Part shown: positions 12,207-24,145 of the stretch, one piece after another
How the letters are laid out: each line of letters starts with the position of its first letter
Numbering within the stretch: position 1 is the first letter of the stretch
Assembly (NCBI GenBank): GCA_027924645.1
Contig: BSBN01001017.1
Coordinates: forward strand, 4,490,501 to 4,554,500
Source: Cunninghamia lanceolata
Taxonomy: Eukaryota; Streptophyta; Pinopsida; Cupressales; Cupressaceae
Length of the DNA: 64,000 nt
Direction: 5' to 3'
The notes under the pieces: generated by a model
Seen by the model: only the letters and a program-made list of their open reading frames with translations
The model's database searches: none
What the model was told of the DNA's origin: nothing
Program-made: the position numbers and the translations under genes

Positions 12207-13736
12207 GGCCATCATTATCTCATTGTAACGAGTAAGATTTGATAATGAATTGTTGAGACTCTGCCAACATACAGTCAATACAAAGCAAGTTTTGCAGGTT
12301 GCTGGGAATTTGTGTTTCTGTGTTGTCTCATTTTGGATTTTATGGTTCATATCAATTTGGAATTAGTTGATATTCAGTTGCATTTGTGATTAGTGATTTA
12401 GATATTTGACGGATTTCCTATCCATACCATTAATGGCTTGCTGATTGTATGTCATTGTGCATGGTTACTCTGGGCATAGTTTATGATATAAGTTCGATTG
12501 TATGATTTCATTGAGCTGCACTAAGGATTGGGTGTTTGATGAACCCTCTACAATTTGAAAATCATTGCATTTCTTTAGAAGATTGCACAGTCTCTGTGGC
12601 ATTATGGGCTGCCTGGTTAAACATAGATTTGTTTACTATTGGGAATCTATCTATCTGTCTGATTATCATTTCTACAATTGTCTATAGGATCTCTCTTATT
12701 CCTTCTCTCTCTCCCTCTCCTTTTGCATTTTCTTTACATCAAGTTTGGTATATTTAGGGTTAGAGCAGCATTTCATTGCCCATCTGTTGAAATTTTAGAC
12801 TTCACAGTCTGAAACACTTAGGGTTTTTGCACTTGCATTGCTATCATCTTTTCACAAACCCTATGTTATATGTAAGACTCCTTGTAGGCACAGCTAGAAC
12901 ATCCCAACTGAGAAATTCCAAACAAGCTAAGACCTAGTTGTATTATCCTTGGGGCAGTCATATCTTGGATAGGATACCTTTTTCAAGAGAGGTGTGATAC
13001 CAGCAATCATACCTGCGTTGTTGTGTGCTAAAAACACCATCAACACCTATGAATAACAATCAAATTCTCATAACATAAATTGCTAAACCATTACATCATA
13101 TGCATTGCATTTAATCACATAATTGATATTCATTAAAATCAATATTTTCCAATGACATTTAACCCCAACGTCAAAATATTTATCCATAGTCACTTCTATC
13201 CACGTAAAAGTAAAAAGTAAAAACAAGCTAAAATTAGGGATGTAACATACCCTATCAACTTGAGTTGGGATATGTCCTTGTTACTGCACTATGATGATCA
13301 CTCTAAAAAGGCTCTCACAAGCCTAATAGTAAAAATGAAATGTCACTTTCACCTTTTCACCTTCCTATATATATGGCTCAGGAACCCTTTTAACCCCTTC
13401 CATTACTACTTGCCCTAGATTTGTGGCCTTAAAAGCCAATATTATTACACGTGATGACACATATTCTTGGATAGGACATGTGGCATGGTCATAAATTTCA
13501 AGGAAATTTTGTTGTTATGCATGTATTACCACAATTATTTTATTGAGACATTTATGAGATACATATCAAGGAGCAATTAACACATTTTTACATGAGACAT
13601 ATTGAGATTCCATTGAATATTATGCTACTATGTGGCTATTATAACACTTTCATTGTTGAAATCTTATCACCAATAAAGACTTATCACCATGTTTAAACAA
13701 AACTTGATTGCATTATATACCAACATAATGCATGAA

Positions 13737-13904
13737 GATTTATCAAATTGCTATATCACTTGGGGATTTATAACATTGCTACATCACATGGAGATTGATT
13801 GCATTGCCACATCGCATGGAGTTTTATCACATGACCACATCACGTGGATCTTTATTGCATGGCTACATTGTGTAGATCCTTATCACATTCTAACATCACA
13901 AAGA
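13737..13904 (+). repeat. 28-bp minisatellite, six diverged units
   Basis: Six consecutive 28-bp units can be laid out from 13737, each close to GATTTATCACATTGCTACAT + CACATGGA. A very diverged seventh may follow. The small frame at 13689-13979 lies across the array; 28 is not a multiple of three, so no protein repeat results. Confidence 0.8.
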
Positions 13905-14199
13905 ATATTTCATATCACCTTCTACATAGACAAAATTTCCTATTGTTTTTATCTACTTTTCATTTTTGTAGACAGTTGAAGCAACTTGTAGTTTGTGCTT
14001 AGTTTGATTATGTGACACTACTCATTGCACATTATTCAATGTTTTGCAAGTTTTGATGGAGTGCTCATACCAAAGAAAATACAAGAAAAATTAGTGTATC
14101 CTTTTTCAACGATAATATCCTTCATGAGTGTTTGAATATTTACTTTCCATGTTGGTTGAGAATGTTTGTATACTTTGAAATGCATGCCCATGCTAGATT

Positions 14200-14221
14200 C
14201 ACACACACACACACACACACA
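14200..14221. repeat. (CA)n microsatellite
   Basis: Eleven uninterrupted CA units. Confidence 0.95.
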
Positions 14222-15539
14222 TCTAAGTAGGGGCAAAATGTAATGGCGAAATTAGCATACCCATGTCATTTTCTATTTAGTTTTGTGTCCACCTTAATGG
14301 AATGTCTTGATGCAACAACATATTGACAAGTGGCATACTCTTATGCTTCGTTTGGCTCACAAATTGATCCATATCCACCATTATTTCACCTTCATTTGTA
14401 CTTATTTCCATACATTTGCTCCCTGCTTCTAGATTACTACCTTGTCCCTTTGGATAATTTTTTAGAGAAATGAGTTTGATTAGGGTCAACCTTGTGGGAA
14501 TTTTAGATTCATTTCTTTAAATTCAAAATTTCAATTTTAATGTTGTTTTCTACTACATGTAATGAGCCAACTAACACATGCTTCATGTGACATGTTTCTA
14601 TGTCATGGTATTTATAGACATTCAATGTGCAATTAATTTCATAGGTGGATTGTTGGAGCACACTTCAACTTCCAAAAGGGACAAAAAGAATCAAATCTTC
14701 ATATACCTCGATTGCATGTTTGTGAATGTTGTCTTTGATATTGTTCATCATCGTTAATTTGAACCATTAAAGGGGTTTGACTTAGGAGAACACAATCATC
14801 TATTGAGTTGGCAAGCTCCTCAACAATCTTTATAAACACTAGCTTGATAAATTTAGATACCAAGAAAGTGAGGACGAGTGATTATCTATACACATTCTCT
14901 TACATCATTCTTGCACAATATAGATCAATTCTACATGGTAGATCAAGTTTATGGTAGGTAGGATCAAACTTGTGGCATTCAAGATCGAACCACATAACTT
15001 TTTCCAAGACAATATAAATTCTGAGACAATGATTAGATCAAGAATTGATTCAATACAACTTTTCATTATCTCTATAACTAAACACTCGTAAAACACTCCA
15101 ACACCATACATCATCATCCATGGACCCCACAGATAGCGAAGCTATATTATGCATGGTGGCCCTTTGGTCTTGGTCTATACATTTCCCTAAACGACAAAAT
15201 ATATCAATTTGTCTAGTGATTTTATCTATAAAAGGAAGTAATCGAGGTATTCATGCATGGAGTGCACGAAAGTCAATCCCGAGTAGGAAGGAATCCAAGG
15301 AATCAATCAACATAAAATAAAACAAAAATGATTTGTTCACGCGTTTTCCCTTTATAAGCAGCGAATCGTGCACGGCACCCCGGCCATTCCCCGCCTATTC
15401 ACTCGTTCACAAATACGACAAAATAAATGGAATTATTAGGGAATATATCTATGTACGAAGCGACCACTTACGTTGAGTACAAGACTTTTTAAGCAGGAGA
15501 GGACGCAGAAAATGCAAAAATATCATTCATTTGAATGGT

Positions 15540-16425
15540 TAAACAGTCAATAGGGATTTTACATTTCATTCACAACAAAAAGTGGTAAATATTGGTCCTA
15601 TTTTTGTTAGCTAAAATTAACTTTTGACTATTGGAAATTTGGAATGGATGATATTTAAGAACAACCGAAAATGCACATCTTAACTTAGCATTGTCGAACT
15701 CTTAAATAGTTACAATTGACAAGATGAGGAATTTGGGGGTCACCTTGGTTACATTAACTGTTATAAATGTTGAATGAAAAAAAATAATTTGTTGACAAGA
15801 ATGACCAAGATGTAGATCGAATGTACATAAAATTGTATTTTATATTAAACAAGCAAATGTATGAGATGTTGTTACCAAACAAACACATGATTGATTATAG
15901 TCTAGAATCAAATGTTTGCCCATAATCCAATCAAAAAACCAAAAACTTATGTTACGGCCGCAGTTGATATTGTGCACGCGGATGCCTGAGCATCCTGTTT
16001 GTATCGAGACGCAGTTGTCTCCTGTTTTTTCGATTAATCAAAACTGGTTATAATAAATTACTAATATACTAACTGATAAAACAGAGAAGGTCGCATTAGG
16101 AATTATATCTGGTATACCGCATGCGATTGAGGAATGGTGTATTTCAACCTCAGAATTCTGGAGATAATTCCGTCTGTGTTTGGGCTGTTTGTAAGAGAGG
16201 AGATTGTGACGTTAACTACACTAACAAAAGTGCCACTGTCAAACATAAAGACAACATTGTGGGATGTTTAGTCACTCTACTTAAACATCATCCACTTCAA
16301 TGGTCAAACAATCAATAGTGAATTTACACCTCATCCATACCAAAAAGGTAATTATTTGTCCTATTTTATTAGCCAAAATTGATATTTGACTATTAAAATA
16401 AATGATATTTAAGAATAACCCCTCA
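15540..16425 (+). repeat. pair of diverged direct repeats
   Basis: 15540-15672 and 16306-16425 align along their length, sharing CAATAG...TTTACA..TCATTC/TCATCC, TTGGTCCTATTTT / TTTGTCCTATTTT, TTTGACTATT and GATATTTAAGAA. They are separated by about 630 bp. They may be ends of an old element or a local duplication. No coding content lies between them. Confidence 0.6.
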
Positions 16426-17335
16426 CTCACTTCATAGCTTCCGTAAAACCCGCAATGCCTGTTCATATTTAGTAATTATATGAACAAACGTTGTTTCCAT
16501 GATTATAAAAACAACAAAAACAATTGAGTGTACTAGCAAATATATGAAGACCAGCACACATACTAGTTTGAAGACTGCAAAATCTATTCATGCGGTACAA
16601 GAAAAGTACTAATAAAGGAGATTGGGTTTATTTTTAGCTCTCAATACTAAAACTAGAAGAATACTAAAATTTTTATTTCAGGAAATATCTGTCTAATGGT
16701 TGAACGTTGGCGTGATGCTTGGTAAAGTACTAATAAAGGAGTTAAGGACATTGTTGCATCCCTGGGTTGCATGTGATCCTGATCCATATTTACATATGGA
16801 GGGGTAAAAGCACAAAGATGGGTCCACTTTTCGCAGAAGTTTTCAGAGCAAGAAAAAGCGTGACTAGAAGGAGTGTCTGTTTTGAAAATAATAGGGGTTC
16901 ATTTAGAAACGGGAGCCTGAGCCTCAATAGGTACTGTCACACGAGCTCCCATTTAAGATCGGGCTCCTGATGCCAAATGGGCTCGCGTTACAAAACAGTC
17001 ACCCATAAATGGAATGGGCACCCATTTATAAAACAAGCGCCCATTTTCTAAAAGTATTTAATTTTTTAAAACAAACATGTGAGCTTATTTTAACAGTCAC
17101 AAACTACCAACAAAGACAAAAATAACAAAAAAAAATAAGCACCCGCATCGTCTAACCCCCACCGCATACCTCAAGGACCTCCCTGCCTTCTCCAGAATGA
17201 CTATCAGCTATTCCAGGTAGGTGGTTTGTTGTTTTTTCTAGTTTTTTGTCTTATTTTAATTTACATTTCATTGTAAACCCTAAATTTGTAATTACTTGTT
17301 TTTAAATACATAATTTTTTTTCATGATCTTAAACC

Positions 17336-17460
17336 GTAAACTGTAAACCCTAAACACTAAACCCTCAACCCTAAACACTAAACCATAAACCACAAACCCT
17401 AAACACTAAATTGTAAACCATACCCTAAATCGTAAATCGTAAACTCTTAAAATTGAAACC
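17336..17460 (+). repeat. degenerate telomere-like (CCCTAAA) tract
   Basis: Many 7-bp words are ACCCTAAA or one-base variants of it (TAAACCCTAAACACTAAACC and similar). This is an interstitial, decayed plant-type telomere repeat or a simple sequence of like composition. Confidence 0.7.
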
Positions 17461-18562
17461 CTAGACAATGCAAATTAAATAAATTTAAAACTTTAGACCT
17501 TGCATAGGTAAATACTAGATTGTAAATTAGGTTTTGAAAGCCATGAACTCATTAGAAATATTTAAAATAGGTCATTTTAATACCTTAGCCACCTCAATTG
17601 GATTAAAGTAGTTAATAGGAGTGGAGGTGGTGTTTCTTCTCAATCCGATTGGATGTTTCCTAGTCATCCCTACAAGGTAGCCATCATTGATCAACAGGAT
17701 TTCTGGGCCAGGGGCCAACAATACAGGAGATAGACTCTATAATATCTCCTCTTCTTCTTTAGGCTCTGCAGAACTAAGGGGGGTATTCCTTATTCAATAT
17801 CCATGAAATATGCTTATGGACTGACTGGGATGTTGATACAAAGCAGATAAATCCTCCTTCATGTAGACCAAAACTGTGGAATAAGTACAAAGGGGCTAGC
17901 TTTGGGCCTATGCTCAGTTGTGAATCAGAGGATTTTGGTCCTAAACTACTTCTAAAGTCCTAATGGTTGGGATTTGAAGTTTAGAGTTTGATTTTGTATT
18001 TGGATGTAAAACTAGGACCTAGGGTATAACCTCAATACAAGACTAGATTGGTGCCTATCTAGGGGTTGGAGTCAGTAGACATACACATGTGAATGGTCGG
18101 CATAAACATATACTAATGACTGGATTTCAAGGAGGCTTGTTTAGCATCTGCCTTACAGATACTTCCCAAAAACTAGGTGTTTAGTCATTCATTCTTAATG
18201 GTATCCCTGTTGCAACATGCCTTCTCAATGATTAACCTGAAACATTTAATTTGTTCCTTGAACAAAGGTAGGAGATTAAACATTCAATACAGAAAAACTA
18301 TATTCCTGAATCTTGAACAACCCTTAGCTATTTTGATTCGAAAGAAAACATGCCCACAGCTCGGAGACAAATGATTAAACACATGCACAGAGCATTTCTC
18401 ATATAAAATAGCATGAAACCAGTGAATTTATGCATGAAATGTACAACATGAGACTCATAAACTCACAAGCCATCAAGAATAGGGCCACCAATGAAATTGT
18501 ATTGTGTCACAACACCAAAATTTGTCTAGTTTTCAACAACCTAACAAATGAGCAACACAGCC

Positions 18563-18575
18563 TGCTATATACAGC
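18563..18575 (-). promoter_or_regulatory. putative TATA box in LTR 1
   Basis: On the minus strand CTGTATATAGCAG, itself nearly palindromic, lies about 1 kb into the LTR. The same stretch is found in LTR 3 near 27540, and a one-base variant in LTR 2 near 23153. Motif match only. Confidence 0.4.
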
Positions 18576-19029
18576 AGGAAGGTACTCAGCATTAATTACA
18601 TAGCAAAATTCAAAAAATCTGCCAGATATCGTTCGTCATGAGAAAATGGCACTCAAAAATTGAATGCAGCAGGTAGAGGGGGAGACAGGAAGGTCTCGAG
18701 CCCTGCGCCGTCGCCTGGGGATTCACATTTTCAATCGGGTGGTTGATCCGTCCATGGCCTCGCCCATACCCTGTAACATCTGCCATTAATGGCGTACCAA
18801 CCCTCGGCCTTGGGAAATGCAGTAGATTGAGTGCCATAGAGATTTTCTCGCCAAGAAATATGACCCTGATATTTTAAATCATGTGGGAACAAATTATCCA
18901 CATTCACCCCGCGACGACCTCCTGAACACTTTATATGCATGACCACACCGGAAGATGATAGTCAGCGATTTTGCTCCTGACGACGCCAAAATAAACCTCA
19001 TTATGATCCCCCTCGCATGATGCTCCGAT

Positions 19030-19430
19030 GTTCAATACCACCCTGATGTGAAATATCACCCTCATCGGCACAACCTGATGCATCGGAGGAAGATCCTCCT
19101 GCTTTGCCGATACCATACGTCTTACCGATGACCACATGATGCACCCTACCGATCATGATGACGTCACCGTCATATTGCAATATCGGGGTGATCCTTAGCG
19201 GCAAGGGTGATATTCAGAATATCACCCTATATTGAAATATCACCCCCTCCTTCGGAATATCCAGTCGTTAGACAGGCAGATATCACCCCCGCATAAAATT
19301 GACATCCGCACTTCGGGGTGATGAAGCGAACATGAGGTGATAAAACAACATCAGGGTGATCTTCACTAAGATCACCCGATACATGAAACATGATGACAGC
19401 CCGCAAGAATATCAGGGTGATACTCGAAAA
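19030..19430 (-). repeat. ATATCACCC / GGGTGATAT inverted motif array
   Basis: About ten copies of an ATATCACCC or GGGTGAT word in alternating orientation form small hairpins, for example GGGTGATATTCAGAATATCACCC-like pairs near 19207-19227 and GATCTTCACTAAGATC near 19356. The array is kept in LTR 3 (about 28020-28410) and partly deleted in LTR 2. Confidence 0.7.
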
Positions 19431-19687
19431 CATGATGATGACCCCATCCTCTGGAATATCTGGTTATATTTGAAATATGATGAGGAGGCCCAAAGACTTA
19501 AAACTTTTTGGACTTTTTTGGGAGGGTGCCTACATAATTAATTGCTTCAAATCTGACTGTTTATGCAGGCGGTAACAGTGGCTCTATTTGGGGATGCATG
19601 CCTCTTGCAGGCATGGCGAGAACCATAGATCTCTGGGATGCAGACCAGTCCCTATCCATTGGGCACAGAGTCAAACACTTATCTGCA

Positions 19688-21576
19688 TCACCAATCACAC
19701 TTGGTGGCCCAAGGCCACCAAGAAAGGAAAAACCTGTATCTCCCCTTGTCAAATACCTTGTTTTCATCTGATATCACTGGATCAAGCCTGAAGATGCTGC
19801 CATGATTTATCCACAAACAAACCTTGTCATTTGCAAATTCAACCCTCTTATCTAGCTTGTCACTGTCATCCTTATGCAAACAACCTTCAGCATCAGGCAA
19901 CATGTGAATGTCACATTTATCAAGCAATGCATATTCATATGGCATATAGCACTTATCATCATCTATATCAACAATATGCATTGTAAAACGACCTCCTAGC
20001 TAGATTGAAAACTGAAAGCACTCAAAGTCCACCACAAAGCTGGGAGCATTAGGCCTCATTTTATCATAAGCTGGCATATCAAAGATAAAGCTCTTAAATC
20101 CACAATTGTACACTTCATGCACACAATCATCAACTGCACCAAACTAGAAAGGATCAGATTTAGGCACCTCTCTGCAATAACTTTCATGATATATGTTAGT
20201 TTCTCTTTCATCAGGATAAAATTCAGAATCCTTATCAATAACAGTGCTTAGATTCCCACCATACTCAAACAGATCATCCTTAGCATATGTATCAAAAAGG
20301 ATTGATCCAAGTGTTTCAGCTTCATTATGGTATGCCACTGGTTCATGGGCAACAGAACATGCATTTTCATTACCAATGAATTCCTTGTGTGGAGGAGTAT
20401 CAGCCTGTGTATCACAAACAAACTTATAATCAAATAAAGAACAATCATGCTCAGCACTAGCACTTGTTTCAATCCCTGATTGTTCTTCATCATCTCCATG
20501 TGTCTGAATAAAAGGCAGTGATTCAAACATGGGATTGCTCCTCTGTTTGCTTATTTCTTCTCTATCCTGAGCACAATACTCACAGTCATCTCCACAAACC
20601 CATTCAAACAAGTATTCATTGCTATCCATAACCACATCATTATTTTCAGAACCAGATACCTCAGCCCTGAAATGGGAGTCATCATTGATCCTTTCATTGG
20701 CATCCTCAACATCTATCTTTTCATTTTCATCTCTATCTTCACATGATGCGATGATCACTTGGTCATTTGCAACCATACAACTCTTATTTACACCAAAGCC
20801 TATGGACAGGGAATTCTGCATATGCTCATTTCTCATTTTTTCTATATTTTCTAAAAACTTGTATGCCATCTACATACTTGTTATCTTGAATTCCCTCAAT
20901 AATGCACTAGAGCCCTCCTCGAAAGCTTCAAAATATATGCCAATGCAGGCTGAAATATCAGGTCTGAAGTCTTTAGGGATTTGTGAAAGGGCAACTGCAA
21001 ATCTATGACTGAAATCAATAGTGGGCTCTTCATCTTGTCTTCTAATTTCCATTAATCTTGCAACAAGATTAGCAGCTTCTCTTGCAAATTCTTTTCTAAA
21101 ACAGCCAGCAAGTTCATCCCAACAGGCAAAGGACCTCTTTGGAAAGCTCAAATACCAATCTCTAGCTCTAGCACCAAAGGATCTAACAAAAACCTCATCC
21201 ACATATCCTCATCTCTAAATGAGTGATTCTCCATAAAGCTGTGAAAATTTTGGATATGTGCACCCCCATCACATACACTGTGTCCACTAAATCTAGGCAT
21301 CTGATTATAAATATGAGCAAGCATACTTTCCATTTCATAGTCAACCCATGACAAATCTAATTGGTCATACAAAGGATCAAAAGGGCTAACAAGAGGTTTA
21401 GCCTTCTGACTGGCAGACACAACAGGGTTATTACTATTTAACTGAGCCTGCCGAGCCTCTAAGAATATCAACCTATTTTTTATCTCTTCCATTCTTTTAC
21501 ACAACATTTCATCCCCCTCTTGCTTGAGTATGGTTGAATACATATTTGGATTCACATAAATTCCACTCTTAGACAT
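19688..21576 (-). pseudogene. gag of internal copy A, broken
   Basis: The frame starts at 21576 (MSKSGIYVNPNMYS) and should run about 630 codons to the TGA-type end near 19688. A Retrotrans_gag core is clear: FVRSFGARARDWYLSFP, then SFACWDELAGCFRKEF, then an FSHRFAVALSQIP helix. The C-terminal half is acidic, with a CEYCAQD motif, and shows no protease or zinc knuckle. Lesions are a lost A in an A-run near 21190 (frameshift) and TAG codons at 20870, 20144 and 20000. At each of these three TAGs the sister copy B has CAG. The protein would form the particle shell; enzymes must come from elsewhere. Confidence 0.82.
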
Positions 21577-21911
21577 CCTATGTCTGTCTAAGACCTAAGG
21601 CTTTCCCCTGGCATCTAACTTATGCAATAAAATAACAAATACAAGAGGGAAGAAGCTAGGTACCTTTTCTCATCCAGATGCTGAAAACATGAATAGGAAA
21701 CTCTTTTATCTCAACAACATACATCAGCATTTCATGTGCACTACAACTTTTTTGCAGAGTCGCCACCTCTCCAGAGAGGATAAAATCTTCAAACAGCTGA
21801 AAGCTTATCACAGAACAAATATTCTTCTGAGTTCATTCCACCAGTAGAGCACCATCTTCACATGAAATAACCGGATATGTAGCAATGATTTCACACTATT
21901 TGACTCTTGTC

Positions 21912-22215
21912 CCCAGCGGAGTCGCCATTTTTGTTGGTGACTCGGATGGGCCACAAATATATCTTTTAAATGAAACTCCCCAGTGGAGTCGCCAGATCTG
22001 TTGGTGACTCGAATGGGCCACAAATATATCTTGTAAATCAAACTCCCCAGCGGAGTCGCCAGATCTGTTGGTGACTCGAATGGGCCACAAATATATCTTT
22101 TAAATCAAAGTCCCCAGTAGAGTCGCAAGATCTGTTGGTGACTCAGATCAGCAAAACTTCACAAGAGGCTGCAGGATAACACTTTTATATTATATCCCCA
22201 ACAGAGTCACCATTT
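21912..22215 (-). repeat. 67-bp tandem repeat of the PBS region, copy A
   Basis: The PBS-type core (plus-strand GAGTCGCCA or a variant) recurs with its GTC at 21921, 21988, 22055, 22122 and 22206. Three steps are exactly 67 bp and the last is 84 bp. Each unit also contains GTTGGTGACTC and, in the first three, GGGCCACAAATATATCTT. The copy next to LTR 2 (GAGTCACCATTTT) is the functional position. Confidence 0.92.
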
Positions 22216-24036
22216 TGTTGGTTCTCAATCCGACTAGATGTTTCCCAGTTATCCCTACAAGGTAGCCATCATTGATCAATAGGATTTCTGGGCCAGGGGC
22301 CAACAGTAGAAGAGATAGACTCTATAATATCTCCTCTTCTTCTTTAGGCTCTGTAGAACCAAGGGGGGTATTCCCTATTCAACATCCATGAAATATGCTT
22401 ATGGACTGACTGGGATGTTGATACAAAGTAGATAAATCCTCCTTCATGTAGACCAAAACTGTGGAATAAGTACAAAGGGGCTAGCTTTGGGCCTATGCTC
22501 AGTTGTGAATCAAAGGATTTTGGTCCTAAACTACTTCTAAAGTCCTAATGGTTGGGATTTGAAGTTTAGAGTTTGATTTTGTATTTGTATGCAAAACTAG
22601 GACCTGGGGTATAACCTCAATACAAGACTAGATTGGTGTCTATCCAGGGGTTGGAGTCAGTAGACATACACATGTGAATGGTCAGCATAAACATATACTA
22701 ATGATTGGATTTCAAGGGGGCTTGTTTAGCACCTGCCTTACAGATACTTCCCAAAAACTAGGTGTTTAGTCATTCATTCTTAATGGTATCCCTGCTGCAA
22801 CATGCCTTCTCAATGATTAACCTAAAACATTTAATTTGTTCCTTGAACAAAGGTAGGAGATTAAACATTCAATACAGAAAAACTATATTCCTGAATCTTG
22901 AACAACCCTTAGCTATTTTGATTCAAAAGAAAACATGCCCACAGCTTGGAGACAAATGATTAAACACATGCACAGAGCATTTCTCATATAAAACAACATG
23001 AAACCAGTGAATTTATGCATGAAACATACAACATGAGACTCATAAACTCACAAGACATCAAGAACAGGCCACCAATGAAGTTGTCTTGTGTCACAACACC
23101 AAAATTTGTCCAGTTTTTAACAACCTAACAAATGAGCAACACAACCTGCTATATACAACAAGAAGGTACTCAACATTAATTACATAGCAAAATTCAAAAA
23201 ATCTACCAGATACCGTTCATCATGAGAAAATGACGCTCAAAAATTGAATGTAGCAGGTAAAGGGGGAGATAGGAAGGTCTCGAGCCCTGCGCCGTCGCTT
23301 GGGGATTCACATCTTCAATCAGGTGGTTGATCCGTCCATGGCCTTGCCCATACCCTGTAACATCCGCCATTAATGGCGAACCAACCCGCGGCCTTGGGAA
23401 ATGCAGTAGATTGCGCACCATAGAAATTTTCCTGCCAAGAAATATGACCCTGATATTTCAAATCATGTGGGAACAAATTATCCCACATTCACCCCGCGAC
23501 GACCTCCTGAACACTTTATATGCATGACCACACCGAAAGATGATAAAAGGCAATTTTGCTCCCGACGACGCCAATATAAAGCTCATTATGATCCCCCCCG
23601 CATGATGCTCTGATGTTCAATACCACCCTGACGTGAAATATCACCCTCATTGGCACAACCTGATGCATCGGAGGAAGATCCTTCTGTTTTGATGATACCA
23701 CCCCCTCCTTCAGAATATCCGGTTGTCAGACAGGCAGATATCACCCCCCGCATAAAATTGACATCTGCACTTCGGTGTGATGAAGCAAACATGAGGTGAT
23801 AAAACAACATCGGGGTGATTTTCACTAAGATCACCCGATACATGAAACATGATGACCCCCCGCAAGAATATCAGGGTGATACCCGGAAACATGATGATGA
23901 CCCCTTCCTCTGAAATATCTGGTTATATTTGAAATATGATGAGGAGGCCCAAAGACTTAAAACTTTTTGGACTTTTTTGGGAGGGTGCCTACAGAATTAA
24001 TTGCTTCAAATCTAATTGTTTATGCAGGCAGTAACA
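22216..24036 (-). repeat. LTR 2 (shared central LTR)
   Basis: This LTR is 1,821 bp long and starts TGTTGGTTCTCAATCCG on the plus strand, ending GGCAGTAACA. It differs from LTRs 1 and 3 by loss of about 126 bp (equivalent to about 19115-19240 in LTR 1), which removes part of the ATATCACCC array. It serves both internal regions at once. Confidence 0.88.
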
Positions 24037-24145
24037 GTGGCTCTGTCTGGGGATGCATGCCTCTTGTAGGCATGGTGAGAACCATAGATCTTTGGGATCA
24101 GACCAGTCCCTATCCATTGGGCACAGAGTCAAACACTTATTTGCA

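Larger units (their letters stand above)
9953..13045 (+). mobile_element. solo LTR, 3.1 kb, with 5-bp TSD
   Basis: The unit begins TGTTGTGCC and ends ACCATCAACA. It is bracketed by the direct repeat CCTAT (9948-9952 and 13046-13050). Inverted TGTTG/CAACA ends with a 5-bp TSD are the signature of an LTR insertion. No second LTR, PBS or protein domain is present, so this is best read as a solo LTR left by LTR-LTR recombination. Inside lie a degenerate GCGCTAAAA array (about 10180-11060) and a TATA box at 12199. Orientation is taken from the TATA box. Short frames such as 9952-10134 and 12536-12757 show no domain. Confidence 0.85.
13046..17630. other. long non-coding interval
   Basis: No gene supported in 4.6 kb. 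It holds a 28-bp minisatellite (13737-13904), a (CA)n tract (14200-14221), a pair of diverged direct repeats (15540-15672 and 16306-16425), a cluster of GGGC/CCCATTTATAA-type words (about 16905-17055) and a telomere-like tract (17336-17460). A CTATAAAAGG stretch near 15225 resembles a plant TATA box, but no element ends were found around it. Reading frames of 60-100 codons here show no domain. The last five bases (GGTGG) are the TSD of the next element. Confidence 0.6.
17631..19577 (-). repeat. LTR 1 (left, 3' LTR in the minus sense)
   Basis: This LTR is 1,947 bp long. On the plus strand it starts TGTTTCTTCTCAATCCG and ends GGCGGTAACA. Between about 19030 and 19430 it carries many ATATCACCC / GGGTGAT words in both orientations. 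A TATA-like GTATATAG on the minus strand (18565-18572) lies downstream of that array. Small frames such as 18177-18374 recur in all three LTRs and encode nothing recognisable. Confidence 0.88.

Noticed and set aside
15120..15320. CTATAAAAGG with downstream ORF as a gene or an endogenous pararetrovirus promoter
   Set aside because: No domain in the ORF, no viral protein nearby, and no element ends.
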